From contig JBBBWG010027534.1 of NCBI GenBank assembly GCA_037176905.1, positions 44,786 to 92,566 on the forward strand: a DNA stretch of 47,781 bases, read 5' to 3'. The notes under the pieces are model-generated. The model did not search any database. It was not told the origin of the DNA and saw nothing but the letters and a program-made list of their open reading frames with translations. Of this stretch, positions 33,609 to 46,500 are shown piece after piece. The position numbers were made by a program, and so were the translations under genes. Position 1 is the first letter of the stretch. Each line of letters opens with the position of its first letter. This stretch comes from Azolla pinnata (taxonomy: Eukaryota; Streptophyta; Polypodiopsida; Salviniales; Salviniaceae).

Positions 33609-36600
33609 ATGAGGGCCTTGCTTGCTCCCACTCACCCTGCTCATCACAGGGAGCAGGAGGAGAAGGAGAAGGAGAAGGAGAGGGAGAAGGAGAGGGACAA
33701 GGAGAAGGAGAAGGAGAAGGAGAAGGGGAAGGGGAAGGGGAAGGGGAAGGAGGAGAGCTGTTCGGCTTCTTCCTCCTCCTCTTCTTCTTCTTCCTTCCAG
33801 ATCACTGGATTCCATGCCCTGCTCTTCGATGACGACACCCTCGCCGCCTTCGTGAATTCGCCCGATGCTCTTCTCCCCTGGCACGGAGACCCCTCCCTGC
33901 TCATCGATCGCTACGATGTGAGGCACCTCCTGCAGGACCTGAGCGGCGTTCGCCGCCGCCGCCGCTGCCCTGCCCCTCCCCTTGAACCCCACGTCTCCGA
34001 AGAAGATCTCCACCACGAGCGTTTCCGAGACCTCGACCAGGAACCGATCCATGCCTTAATTCACAGAGCTTCCCGGGAAGAAGAAGAAGAAGAAGAAGAA
34101 GAAGAAAAAGAAGAAGAGGCAAAAGCAAAAGATGTTGCTAATGATGCCCATCTTCATCCTCATCTCATCGAAGGTAGGCTCTTCTTTTGCATGCTTCCCC
34201 TCCCCACCTTTCAGGTTGTCTTTTGATGAAAAAAAAAAAGAACAGAACAGAACAGAACAGGAAAGAAGAGAACAATTTAGGGTTTACAAGGAAGGGTTGT
34301 TTGTATACATCCCATCCATGGCCCTGCATTTCTATGCATTCTCTGTTGTCGTACCGCCTCTTTTAGTTTTTTTTCGGACTTTGGCCCGAAATCTCGTCTT
34401 GGCGGTGAAACAGCTGCAGAGCTTGTAAATTGCTTCCGAAGGGATAGAACCTTCTTCTCTTTGAACTACGTTCTGTTGTCTTCTACGAGCCAGTGTAAGT
34501 AATGTGTTGAAATTCTTCGTGTGCTTTCTTGTTTTCAGTTCTGCAAATTTTTGTCAACAACAATTTTAAATGCCAAGGCTTTTTAATAATCAATGGTGTC
34601 ACAATTTGGAGCTTTCTTGATGCTGACATTGACAACGATCTTGTTTTAAAAAGCTGACCTTTTGGCTGGCTTCAGATGTTTCTTGCAGATGGACTACATC
34701 TGAGACTTACTTGATCTCTTTGGTGCACTGTTTTTTCTTACAGAACCTTCAAAGAGAGGCTCTGGAAATGTCCATTACCAAGCTGTGCCATTCTCCTACT
34801 CTACGGAAGCACCCAAGAGCTTTAAAGCTGAGGAAGCTACCACAAAGAGCGCAAATTTTGTCCCTCCTTTCCCAGTCCCTGAGTTTCTCCAATCAAAACT
34901 GGTAAATTTCTTTGCCCGTGCGGGGTTTTTAATTGTCATCTCGGGTTTTTGATTATCCATAGCCATGAACCCGATTGAGAAAACCAGGAAACCATGTTTC
35001 TGATGAACTTATGACGTGTGCTCCTTATATCTGGCTGCTGAGGGAACTGTATGTGTGGTGAGGAAATTACTCCGTTAATCTTATTGTGTCAGACTGACTA
35101 CATGGATTTCTGCAGGTGGTGATGATTTTTAATGGCTTTTGGATGAAGCCCAACAGCCATGGTTTGTGCAACTGGGGGTTTGTATTATTCTAGGCCTCAC
35201 TATTTCATGAATACGCTGTCGGATTGACATCCTCCTCGTTTGTTGATTTCAGCCAGGATCTGAGAAATTGCATCAAATAATGGTGGGAACAGCAAAGTTT
35301 GTGAATGAGCATGGTGGGCAGTCTGAATTTCTTTTGAAGGTGAAGCAAGGGGACAATCCAATGTTTGGGTTCCTGAATAGCGATCATAATCTTCATGACT
35401 ACTATCGATACCTTGTGCAACATCCGGAGCTGCTAAGGCCAGGATCAGGCAGTCATACTGAATCTAAAAACATTGGTGGAGAGGGGCTTTCTCTACTGGG
35501 TTCGGCATATGGTTCAGGTGATGATGATGATGATAATGCGAACGAAAATTACAATGTTGAAGGGAAGGAGGTTGCCAAGCCAGAAAATCCAAGGGAATTG
35601 CCAAGTGCACCTTCTCCCCATGTTGGTGAGATGAAGTCAAAAGAAAGTAATGCAAATGGCTCGTTTGCCATGAATAAAATTGCTGATTCTAGTAAATTGC
35701 TAAAAGGGGCCGAACTTAAAAAACCCAAAGCTGTATTAAAAGAACCTGCCGAACTTGAAAAGAAGAAGGTTTTGGGGGGACCAAAAGACTGCATTCCACC
35801 AAATAAGACTATACTTCCAAAGCTTAATGACACCAAGAGCAAGAGCAAATCCGAGAAGGAGAACAAGGATGTAATGGTTGATAGATCAGCTAGTAGGTTT
35901 GAACCAAGGGGTTCTTGGCAGCCCGTGCCGAACAAAGAGTATGGAATGAGTGCTGATGCAGCAGCTGCAGTTGTGCTGGCAGCCACTCGGGGCACAAGGG
36001 GGATCATCAAGCAAGATTCTAACGTTTCCTCTTCTTCAGGTTTATCACAAAGAGTGCTTTCTAATGGAGGAAGACAAGATGGAAGTACGAACAATCAGGA
36101 GACCACTACTGCCACTGCCATGGCGCAAGCTGCAGCCATAGCAGCCTCACGAGAGGCTGATTCGGCTGATGCTCTCCTCACACCAGCAGAGAAACTGAAA
36201 GCTGAAAGGCTTAGAAGAGCAAAGATGTTTGCAGCTATGATCAAGAGTGGGAAATGTTCGTCAGAAATTGATTTTGAGCTTCCTGGGTCCCTGGGTGCCG
36301 GAAGTGGAGCAATTGGTAGTGATAATGCCGGTGCCAATAGCAATGAAATAGATAGGAAGGATTCAAAACTGGAGAATAAGAATAATGAGGATGGGTCTTA
36401 CTCGGAGAAAAGGAGATCTGTCCATGAAGAGGTAGAGGAGAGCCGTGTGAAGGAATCAGAGCATGATTTGAGGGGGAGCAAGACAAAGAAGTCTCATCGA
36501 CGAAGAAAGCATTCGGGGAGTGATTCAGAGCAGGATCATCGGTCAGGCAAGAAGCGGTCACACCGGCATCATGGGAGTGACAAGCGTAGCAAACAGAAAA

Positions 36601-37037
36601 GGCATGATTCCGACTCCTCCGAGGCTGAGGATTGCCGTGATGGGTCCAAAGCGAGTGATGATGACAAGGATCTTACTTCATACAAACAGAAAAGGCACCA
36701 CCATAGTAAAAAGGAGCATAGCAGAAGCAAAAAACACAAGCACCGTGAAGATGATCGGCTGGATTCAGATAGGGACAGAAAGAAGCATCGAAAAAGGAGT
36801 CGAGCCCGAGATCATCAGAGTGATTCGGATGAAGCGGCTTTGAAGAAGAAAGTTGTTGCTTCTCCGTCCAAAGAGTCACAGAAGGGCAAAGAGGTAGCGC
36901 TGAGCAAGCGTACTGAGAGCCCCAGCTGTTTGAAGGTTGTTAGCCTTCCAAGTGACATTCAGAACCCTAGCATTGCTGTGGATGTCCCTGCAGATATCCG
37001 AGCTAAAGTTAGAGAGATGCTTTTATCTACTCTGTAG
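33609..37037 (+). CDS. SWAP (suppressor-of-white-apricot)/SURP domain splicing regulator
   Basis: Three exons, 33609-34173, 34744-34901 and 35253-37037, give 835 residues. After a Lys/Glu repeat and a Ser run, residues about 60-115 form a DRY_EERY domain (FQITGFHALLFDDDTLAAFV, then DPSLLIDRYDVRHLLQDLSG). Exon 2 encodes a linker (YQAVPFSYS, PPFPVPEFLQSKL). Exon 3 starts with a SURP module (EKLHQIMVGTAKFVNEHGGQ, SEFLLKVKQGDNPMFGFLNS, LHDYYRYLVQHPELL). A long disordered part follows with a conserved ALLTPAEKLKAERLRRAKMF-like block (here DALLTPAEKLKAERLRRAKM), and a Lys/Arg/Ser/His-rich RS-like tail. The C-terminus VDVPADIRAKVREMLLSTL is typical of plant members. It should act in nuclear pre-mRNA splicing. 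The N-terminal Glu/Lys repeat is encoded by a GAGAAG/GGGAAG microsatellite, so the first 50 residues may be variable or not translated; a GAA tract (34078-34115) also lies in exon 1. Confidence 0.92.
33650..33760. repeat. GAGAAG/GGGAAG hexanucleotide repeat within SWAP exon 1
   Basis: About 110 bases of purine hexamers encode alternating Glu/Lys and Gly/Lys residues, directly followed by a TCC/TCT run encoding poly-Ser. Confidence 0.85.
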
Positions 37038-37755
37038 AGTGATAATACACATAGGCGGATAGTGACTTTTTCAATGTAATCACCATTCTCTTCTAATGCA
37101 ATGAAGTGTACTTTGATGGGAAATATTTGAGTATGTATATGTGAACTCTCTAGGCTGGTTTTGAAGTAAGAATTACAGGTCTAAAACAATACAGATCAAA
37201 ACTGTGGAAAGCTTGCTGGCTAGTTTTTGGTATACTGGGGATTTGGGGATTTGTAAATGCATCTCTGTATATGTTTGGTAGGAATTCTTGGTATTTTCCT
37301 CGGGTTGTATGAATGGTTTTCATCGAATCTCGTGGTAAAACCATGTTAATATGGCAAGACTTCGTTCATCATCCAGTTTTCTCGGCTATTTGTAGTGTTG
37401 CAAAATATTAGTGGGGACAAATTTGGGCATGATACAATTGACTGGAGTTGAGCATCATCGTCCCCAAAACTGAAGGGAATTGCATGAATATGGAACCCAT
37501 CCAACGGCCATTTTAAAGGACCCAAAACGTTGCTAAAGATCAGCATAACTTACCATGGCTGTAACTTAGGGCACCAGTCCCCAGCTTTTAACAGCAAATC
37601 CAAAAAAGGACGATAAGAAAGCTGTGAATATATTTAGTTGAATATGAAAAAACTAAGTTGGGAGGAAGCGGAGAGCAAGAAGCTCTCTGTAGGAACAGAG
37701 CAAAGCCTTCGAAAGAAGAGGAAAAACGCCCATCAATCAAAATCTAGGTTCCAAC

Positions 37756-37796
<41 letters not shown>

Positions 37797-38409
37797 TCTG
37801 GTTTCCTTTTAATTAACCTGCTTGTTTTTGTTTCAAATTCTATTGCAAAATTTGAAGCTTTTATTTTTCTGTCGATCCCCGTCTGTTTCTGGGTTTTGAA
37901 TCTGCCTGTTTCTGGGTTTTTATTCGATTGATTTCTTTTTTTTTTGTCTCTGCACTCTTTCAGAAAGAAGATGATCTGTTTCTTAACCTCATGAATCAAA
38001 TCTATTAGCTCAAAATCAGCTGTTGAAATAAGTTGCCTTTTGTTTCTAGGTCATCATCATAACCTAAATCCTTGAGATCCAGAGCCAGAGGATTGGTATC
38101 AAGCTGATCTGGACTCAAAGAGATCAAGAGAGAAAAGAGGACTACCAGCTTAAATCTCTTAGCCACTCGGGCTGAGAAGTTAAGAATCAGAGGATTTGGT
38201 GGGGTTGGATCTAGGCCGGTGGCAAAGAAGGTCCTGACCCAAACCTTGATCTCAATCCCCGAGGTCAAGAAACAGAGGACTACCACTAGATTTGGTCAAA
38301 AATGATCGAATTGAGAAAATAAAGAATCCATAAATGATATGATCCGATCTCATCAAAGCCCAGAAATTGAAGGGTGAAAACGAGAAATCAAAGAAGAGAT
38401 AGAAATAAA
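37038..38409. promoter_or_regulatory. SWAP 3' flank and UXS promoter/leader
   Basis: The first few hundred bases are likely 3' untranslated region. A TC dinucleotide run at 37759-37792 in the sense direction of the downstream decarboxylase gene probably belongs to its leader or core promoter. A leader intron is possible (pyrimidine-rich TCTGCACTCTTTCAG near 37950-37964) but its donor is not clear. No other coding sequence is seen. Confidence 0.45.
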
Positions 38410-39651
38410 ATGATGAACCAGAGCATACATCGTCGGCCTGAGTCTGTTCTTCCTGAAGAACCATACATGGCCAAGACTGCAAAGCCATGGAGCTGGTCGA
38501 AGCCCGTCCGTTACATCACCAGGGAACAACGCCTTGTATTCACACTAGTTGGAATGGTCATTGCAACCATCTTCTTCTTGCTTCAAGGTGACCATGTCTT
38601 CAACAAGGTAACTCCATCGTCATCTTCAATGTCTTTGACATATCGACAACCTGCTACTATCAGGCATAGTAGTAGTTTCGATAGCGATGGTGGAGTCGGG
38701 AATCCTAGTTTGGGTGGTAAGGTCCCTCTCGGATTGAAGAGAAAAACCCTCCGAATCCTGGTCACCGGAGGTGCTGGGTTCGTCGGGAGCCACCTCGTTG
38801 ACAAATTGATGAAGCAAGGGCATAGTGTTATTGTTCTGGATAATTTCTTCACCGGAAGGAAGAGCAATGTGAAACAACATTTGGGAAACCCGAGATTCGA
38901 ACTTATCCGGCATGATGTTGTCGAGCCTATCCTTCTCGAAGTAGATCAAATCTACCATTTGGCGTGCCCTGCTTCACCTGTCCACTATAAGTTTAACCCG
39001 GTCAAAACAATCATATCCTTTATACGTTTACCATTTTTGCATCCATCAAATTTACAGTTGTTGGTAGTATTTAGCAAGTGTATGCTTATTTTGTACGAGA
39101 GTTTAGGGATTCGGAGCTCTCCTTAATATTTCTTTCTGATAATGCACAAGACAAATGTGATGGGCACACTCAACATGCTAGGTCTGGCAAAGCGAGTCGG
39201 TGCTCGGTTTCTTCTCACAAGTACAAGTGAAGTTTATGGTGACCCTCTAGAGCATCCTCAATCAGAGACCTATTGGGGCCATGTGAATCCCATTGGTATG
39301 TAGATGAACCTGTGGAAAACATGAACTTATGCATGTGGACTGTTCAAAATTTGCTGTAATGCTGCTGTGGTATGGGCAAAGATCTCTATTACTTGGCTTG
39401 TATTTCTGATGATGCTCGAAAACTCTGGGGATATTCTTGAACATCCAAAAAAGTTCGGTGTTATGGTTGAAATTCTGATTGATAAAGCATATTTATTCAA
39501 TTTTAGGTGTTCGGAGTTGCTATGATGAAGGCAAGAGGACAGCAGAGACCTTGACCATGGATTATCATAGAGGAGACAATGTGGAGGTGTCTGGATAAAA
39601 TGTTTTATAGCATATTCCTTTGTCTGTTTTTAAAATGTGACATTATGGGGC

Positions 39652-39689
<38 letters not shown>

Positions 39690-40725
39690 CACATGGTAGT
39701 TTGTGATGAAATTCATGGCACAGGTCCGCATTGCTCGCATCTTCAACACATACGGTCCGCGAATGTGCCTGGATGATGGCCGAGTTGTGAGCAATTTTGT
39801 AGCACAGGTATGAAATTTAGCATTTTTAGCTTGCACGGGCATTGGCATTGGGAGAGATCTAACACTCCTGTTTGTTGCACAATGATGGCTTTTAGGCTCT
39901 AAGGAAGGAGCCTTTGACCGTGTATGGTGATGGAAAACAGACTAGAAGCTTCCAGTATGTGTCAGATCTGGTATGTTAATCTTTTTCCTTCCCAAAATTT
40001 TAAAAAGTCTGGAAGGATTAAAACCATTTTGAGGAAGAAAATGCAAGTTTTACTGTTCCTATATCGTATGTTTCACAGAAAGTAGAACATCGTTGAAACG
40101 CCATTTGCATCAATTGCCTTTTAGACTTGAACCCAACCACCTTATGGGGATTTAGGAGCAGATAGCTTTTTTACCACAACCTCTCTATGCTTAATGCTTT
40201 TGTCACACAATGTCCCCATTTTTTCTCTCTTGAATGATGCATTGATTTCTTTACTTGCACCCATTTACCCCCTGCATCTACTTTCTGCTGCTGATTGAAG
40301 TCTTCTACCAAAGCTAATGTGGTTTTCGTAACTAGGTTGAAGGGCTTGTCCGGCTCATGGAGAGCGATCATATTGGTCCTTTCAACCTTGGAAACCCCTC
40401 TGAATTCACCATGCTACAATTAGCTGAAGTAAGTATTCTCACAGAAAATACATCATGTTTACTTCTTACTTTTGTTCCTTTGGGTATTATTGGCTTGATA
40501 ATGGTCCTCCTCCCCCCGCCAAATTGGAAGGTTGTCAAGGAAGTTATTGATAGACGAGCGGTAATAGAGTTTCGGAAGAATACAGCAGATGATCCACACA
40601 AGAGAAAGCCAGACATTACCAAAGCCAAGAATCTCTTGTCATGGGAACCCAAGATCTCCCTCAGGGAAGGTTTACCACTGATGGTTGAAGATTTTCGAGA
40701 ACGTATCCTGGAAGACCCAATATAA
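38410..40725 (+). CDS. UXS: UDP-glucuronic acid decarboxylase (UDP-xylose synthase), Golgi membrane type
   Basis: Seven exons, 38410-39012, 39148-39295, 39507-39586, 39724-39807, 39896-39970, 40336-40428 and 40531-40725, give 425 residues with all phases closing. The enzyme converts UDP-glucuronate to UDP-xylose with NAD+, feeding xylan and xyloglucan synthesis. A basic N-terminal tail is followed by one membrane segment ([20 protein letters not shown], about 41-60), so it is the type II Golgi form. The extended SDR fold shows [18 protein letters not shown] (NAD-binding), [36 protein letters not shown], the catalytic [15 protein letters not shown] and [20 protein letters not shown] (YxxxK), then [20 protein letters not shown] and [19 protein letters not shown]. 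The first intron is AT-AC, not GT-AG. The last acceptor (AAATTGGAAG) is weak but gives the conserved protein. Confidence 0.95.
39013..39147 (+). other. Probable U12-type AT-AC intron in the UXS gene
   Basis: The intron begins ATATCCTTT and ends in TAATGCAC. The first matches the U12 donor consensus ATATCCTT. A branch-site-like TCCTTAAT lies at 39120-39127, about 20 bases before the acceptor. Removing exactly these 135 bases joins [10 protein letters not shown] to [20 protein letters not shown], the conserved UXS sequence. No GT-AG pair gives this junction. Confidence 0.88.
39655..39688. repeat. TA dinucleotide microsatellite in a UXS intron
   Basis: A run of about 16 TA units lies between UXS exons 3 and 4. 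Confidence 0.85.
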
Positions 40726-43564
40726 ACCCTGACGACGACTGCCGAAGATGATGATGTTGGCCTCTATTCTGTGTTATCAATGCTCTGTTCATTTTCTGTA
40801 GGTTTCATTCATGCACACATGTTGAGTAGAGTGCTGCGGGATTATTTGGTATTTTGTAACCTTTCTGTACAAAAGGCATGGTTCAATTTGTTCTTGACAA
40901 TTGGAAATCTCTCAAAAAAAGAGATGAAATCACTGTGTGTGATCTCCACCTGAATGTATCAGATTTACCTGTCAGCATTACAGTGGAGAAATATGTGAAG
41001 TGAGAATTCCACTTCAAATTTCTCACCGAAACAGCTTGCTTGATATACAACTGATCCCTCGCTGTTGGTGAGGTTTGACATTGGCATTCAGGAATTTCCA
41101 ATGTCCGCTATCTTTGATGTAATCATAAAAGATTATATTGATTCAAAGTCTGCATTCTTCTATCAAACCTTTGAACCCTAAACTTAGCAGTCCTCTTTAC
41201 CCTGATCCATGTTCCATCTCTTCAGATTCATCCATCTACAAGATAGTAAATCAACCATGCATATGTAACATAGAGGGTTGCCCTCAAAAAGTTCATCTTA
41301 AGAACTCTTAACCGTTATGTGGTGCCATTCCAACAACATACCCAGATCGAAGCAGTAAAATCTCTTGTACTTAAGCCGCTATTCTCAGAATATATCATCT
41401 TCAGAATCATCGGATTTTCACAACTTTGAGATTCTAGATCACTCATGCCATCACTTTAAAAGCCTTAAGTCACATACAGCAATCTCCTACGGAAGTCATT
41501 CCATCCTGTTACGAATAAAAAAAAGGTTTCAGGCCAGAGAGAACTCATCATTCACGAAAGCTCAAAAGGAAGATTCCTCGCACATTGGCAAGTTGTTGTA
41601 CGATCATCATTGAGAGCAACAGTTCCATGGCTTCTATTGACTGTCGACATCCTTGGAAGATCAAAAGGTGTTAATCCCATTGTCTTGAAAATCCCCCACT
41701 GTACATCAATCAAAAGTTTTTTTTTAACCCCTGAATTATTCTCCTTTAGTAGAAATCGCTTCTCTTTTCTTTTATTGATGTGCTAATCTTGTTTCATTAC
41801 ACCTTGAATTACTCTTAACTCAGTTGCTTAGTCTTAATGAATCATTAACAAACCTTGAATCATTAACAAACCCGATTCAAATCAATTGTTATGTCCACAA
41901 AATTGGACGTACTAGGATTCTTTAGTTATACTTGTTTTCTATTGTGAATCAGTGCCAAAGGACCAGGTAGAAGAACATTCATAACATTTAGCTTGTACAT
42001 TGGGTTATATCCAAAACAATTGATTGAACATGGGACAACGTTGCCTTTGAACTTGAACAAGAATTTCACCATTATTATTAAGTAAAAACTTCATTTTAAG
42101 ATGATCCAAAGTCGATACAAACTCCGTAACTTTAGTGACGCTTTTAATGGTTTCAACTTCTTTCTTGATGTAGTAGTTCAGATGAGATTGACTCCATGTT
42201 TGACAAAGCTGGCATTGTTTCAGCTCCAACTCAAAGAATATTGCAGCGTATATTCAGGTTGACATTGAGATCAATCAGATATGCCTGAATTCACTGTCAT
42301 TTTCTTTGAGGGTTTGGTAAAAAAAAGGCAGCATTTAAACATACACGCTTTTCAATGCATGGTTGTTTTTGCACGCAATGGAAGATGTCATTTACAGATT
42401 TGCATTTGATGCTTTGTACCCAACTTCTGATTCTTGCATAGATTGTCTATGTCGGATTGGCAGCTAACTTCAGCAGACTAGGTTTTGTCAGTTTGCAGTT
42501 AAAACCTCTAATGTGTGACAAATTTACTTGTCAAGTTGTAGTTAAAAAATTGAATGTGCCAAAACAAAACACTGTAGCACTTACAGGAACACTGCAAATC
42601 AACAGCTTGCACTGCTGATTCGATTTTGCTGGCTGGGACCTTTTCTTCACAGGTGAAGAAAAAAGAATAATACCTCAGCTGTCCACATGTGACACATCAA
42701 TTCACAAAGCAATTCTTCAAGCAGACATTATTTGCTTTGCTTCTTTTCATCGAGAGAATCCCCAAAGAGGATGGGACTCAACAAGAATGGGCACTGTTTT
42801 CATATCCATTTTTTTTTTATAACTATTCCTAGCCTTTACACAGTACCTGACAGCTTTTCATTTTCATGCCCCATTTTGACCAAAGACTTGGATGGTACAG
42901 TGAATCACTGTAAATTCGAAATAACACCACCACTCTAAATGGACTTAATACTTTCAGTGTAAATTGAAAACATACCAGATGGACAAACAGCTTTCATGTC
43001 CCATTCCCATCAATTGTTCAGATGTTATTTATACCTATGAATTTACTGAAATTTTGACAAAACGAGAAGTTGGTATTTAGAAAATCGATCGAAGTGGTAT
43101 ATCCACGTATTGAAGATCTCTCACAAACATTTGACAGCTTTCATTTCCCATTTATAACCACTGCTTCAGATAGTGCGTCGATGAGCTTACCAACAATGGA
43201 CTTTGCACTTTTACATGGCTCCACTGTAGATTGAGAACAAGACCGGCAATCTAATCACAAACACAGGAACTCGGGACATCAAATTGGCATTCCACATGTC
43301 GAAGGTCTCTAAAACCATGTTACGCAGCCATGTAGATGGTTCATTCAGATGTACAAGAAAAGATGGTTCGTTTAGATTAATTTTATTGCACAAAAATTTT
43401 GTCAACCTGAACCTAAACTCTCACAATGTAGCAATAATAAAACACCTAACTTCCTCTCTCATAGTTTTTTCTTTTACACAAATCACGAGCGAGATTTACA
43501 ATTGATGGAAAGAAAGTAAATTAAATAATAGTGATAATAATAAAATCACCAAGGTTACTACACT
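40726..43564. other. Convergent intergenic region, no gene recognised
   Basis: AT-rich DNA between the converging UXS and SurE genes; the ends should hold their 3' untranslated regions. Between 42845 and 43245 three diverged copies of a motif occur (GACAGCTTTTCATTTTCATG near 42849, ACAGCTTTCATGTCCCATTC near 42989 and GACAGCTTTCATTTCCCATT near 43134), each near a sequence like CACTGTAAATTCGAA. This suggests an old tandem repeat or relic element. Short ORFs elsewhere are not convincing. Confidence 0.45.
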
Positions 43565-46500
43565 TTATACACCCAAGGAAGGGTCAAGAAACACTATCGA
43601 ATCTGCCAGCTGCTTCCAGACGTCAGGATCTAAGTTGAAAGACCCCAAAGGTGTTACCGTCACCTATAAAGAATGACACAATGTTAGGTTTTTTAAGGAC
43701 TAAATCTAAAATTTACTGCCATAAGTTTATGTCAGCTTATGTCATTGGATTGATGAAAATTACATACATAGCCTTCCTGAAGAGCTCCAAAGTCATAAGT
43801 ATTTTCGGTCTCCCCAGTTATTATTCCAACCTGCTGTCACATTAAAGACATTTGGAAAAAATCACTTCCGATTTCAATCACAAAACTTTGTGAAGTTCAG
43901 TACGACTTGAACATTTTCACCGAAGATTTAAAAAGATATTTTGAATTGATACATATGTTGCTAAAGACATATTTTGACAGAGAGAAAGAGAGAGAACGAG
44001 AGTAGGTTAAGAATCTAATATTATATATTCAGCAGGATCCGTCAACTTTACATGCAGCTTGCCCAGCAGGATCCTTAAACTTTACATGCTGTCTTTCCCC
44101 TAACTTCAAGCTAGACTGTAAAGAAATCGTTATTCTTGTATGTTTTTGAATTAGTCTAACCGAAAAGTTGCAGTTTCTCTACTTTTTTGATACCTTTCTT
44201 CAAGAGAGAAGAATAGCGAAAAACTTACATTTGGCTAACTACATTTTTTGTCTTGATTTTGTTTTAAACCAGAATTTCCCTTTCTCTTCTAAATCTCTCA
44301 TTATAGAGGCAACCAATCTGGTGTCTGAATCAAGGCCCTGTTTTTTTAACTCTACAATAACATTGAATAAAATAATGTTTAGGCATCGTGACCACATGAT
44401 TGTTTGAACTTTCTGCCCAAAGTGGAGATCCAGGCCACCGATGCCAAAACATACTTCTCATGTTTTAAGGGTTTAGAGGACACTCATGAAAGAATATTCG
44501 CCTTACCTCACACTCATAAATTCCTTTTTGCTTCCTATTTGAAGATAAAGATTTCTCGTCACCAGCCACTGACTCAATTTCTATATGCTTTAGAGGGGAA
44601 TTTGCCAAACGACCAGCACCCTGTGTGCACACATCTCAAAATCAGTTTTTTATTTCAGCACAAAATCCTAAATGACCAATATTTCGTTAGTAAGTACTGT
44701 ATCTTAATGAAAAAAATAACTTCGAAGGCAAGAATACCTACCCTAGCAGATGCTTCTAAGCCCAGTCGTGCGACATTATGGCCAATACCATTCCTTCTAC
44801 AATAACCTCGAGATGCAATTTGCCATTTGGTTTCTGATCTCGAGGTACCCTGTCTCGTTATCCTTAAGCCCTGAAAATGCAAAATGTTATTTTTTCAAAA
44901 TTCATCACTCACACTTCCGATGGAAAACAAAACGGATTTAACAACCTTGTTTTCAGAAGGATTTGTTGGAATATTCACGTTAACCAAGCCCCCATGAGGA
45001 AAGGATCGATATTTACTGTTAGTAATTGCATTATGGATTAATGGCAAGCAGATTGCCGCTGCTGTAGCAAAATCTTTCTCTTGACTTATCTCATCCTTCC
45101 TGTGATATGCAGATGATGTTTCATGAGCACTGTACTGCTACGCACCAAACATTCCAATAGAAATAAAGCACTACAATGTCGGAACAAAAATTAATTGAAA
45201 ATTTAGCTCGATATTGCTCCCTCGAGAGCCAATGTTCTGACACACAACACATACCAATCAAGGGAAAGTGCAATTGAAGGCACACCAGCAATGGATGCTT
45301 CCCGAGCTCCTGCAATGGTCCCAGAAGAAAATCTACAATGCAAAGAAGGAATAAACAACTAGCATTGAAATTTGAAGAAGAATATGATCACCGATTTCAA
45401 ATTCTCATAGATATTGTAAAAACATGATGCTTTTATTTAAATGGGCCATATATGCAATATAAAATATACATATGCATATAATATATACGGAGGTGGTAAC
45501 TGCACTTGGTCAGACATTTATTCGTAATATAAGTCCCTTTGACAGAAAAACATTCTTTATGATTCACAGAGTAAAATGTCTTAAAGGAAATGGTAGTAAA
45601 AATGTTAAACAAAACAGGTCAAGAGTATATTACATATGATATCCACAATTTGGGCCCTTGTTTATTCCACTTATGACCTGCAAAGCATTGATATTTATCA
45701 GTACCAGTGACCTCAGTACAGAAACAAACCAAATCAAATCACATTCTCTTCCTAATTAAGCTTTGCCAGGTCAGAGCGAAGGTTAAAGAACTTCCAACTT
45801 GGATAACGAAGGAGAGCCAAGCGAGCCACATATTTTTTATTCCAAATTTAGCTAGCTAGCAATTCAGTCAATACAAGAAGTTAAAAATAGTATATACCAG
45901 ACTTTGAGATCTGATAGGAAAAAATTAATCGTATTTTTTATTCTAACTCAACAGCGTCCTATACAGTCAACAAAGCCAATGATAGTTAGGTACTTACCAG
46001 AGCTGGCATCCGGTGGAACAAAACACCTGATAAGCTAAGTGATATGCAGTCAGCAGGTGTACCTGTGAGATATTTTACAACATATTCAATACAGAACGCT
46101 GCACAGGAAACACAAGAGGATGTTTATGTATCTAAAGGTTTCTTGCCTGAGACTGCATAAGCACTAGCACCATCAATGTTGAATGGGGTTACTTCTATAA
46201 TCTTCCTTGTGGATATAGCATGATCTGTCCTAGGATATTCACTGAGAAAGATTTACAATGCAAAATATAAAGATCTGGAGCTATTATCATGTTAGTGCAC
46301 TTAGTATATTTTGGCATGTTCGAAGGCCTACAAATATGTAACAAGTGCCCAGCTATAATAAAGATGGATTGTTGAGGAAAACTTTTTTTTCATAAAGAGA
46401 ACAAAGTGCTGGAATAGATTCTGAGGATAGTCCAAGATGGCAGAAAAAGTACTGGTATTCAACCTAACAAGGGTTCCAAAATAATGCTTTGGAAGAACAA

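Noticed and set aside
32776..33612. Very long ORFs rich in His/Thr or Cys/Met/Val across the CATACATG array, including a 387-codon frame
   Set aside because: Simple repeats with units that avoid stop codons give open frames in several phases at once; no domain or conservation is visible.
39001..39125. Ending the UXS protein at the stop at 39123-39125 as a truncated gene or pseudogene
   Set aside because: AT-AC splicing at 39013-39147 restores the conserved sequence and six further exons are intact, so a broken gene is unlikely.
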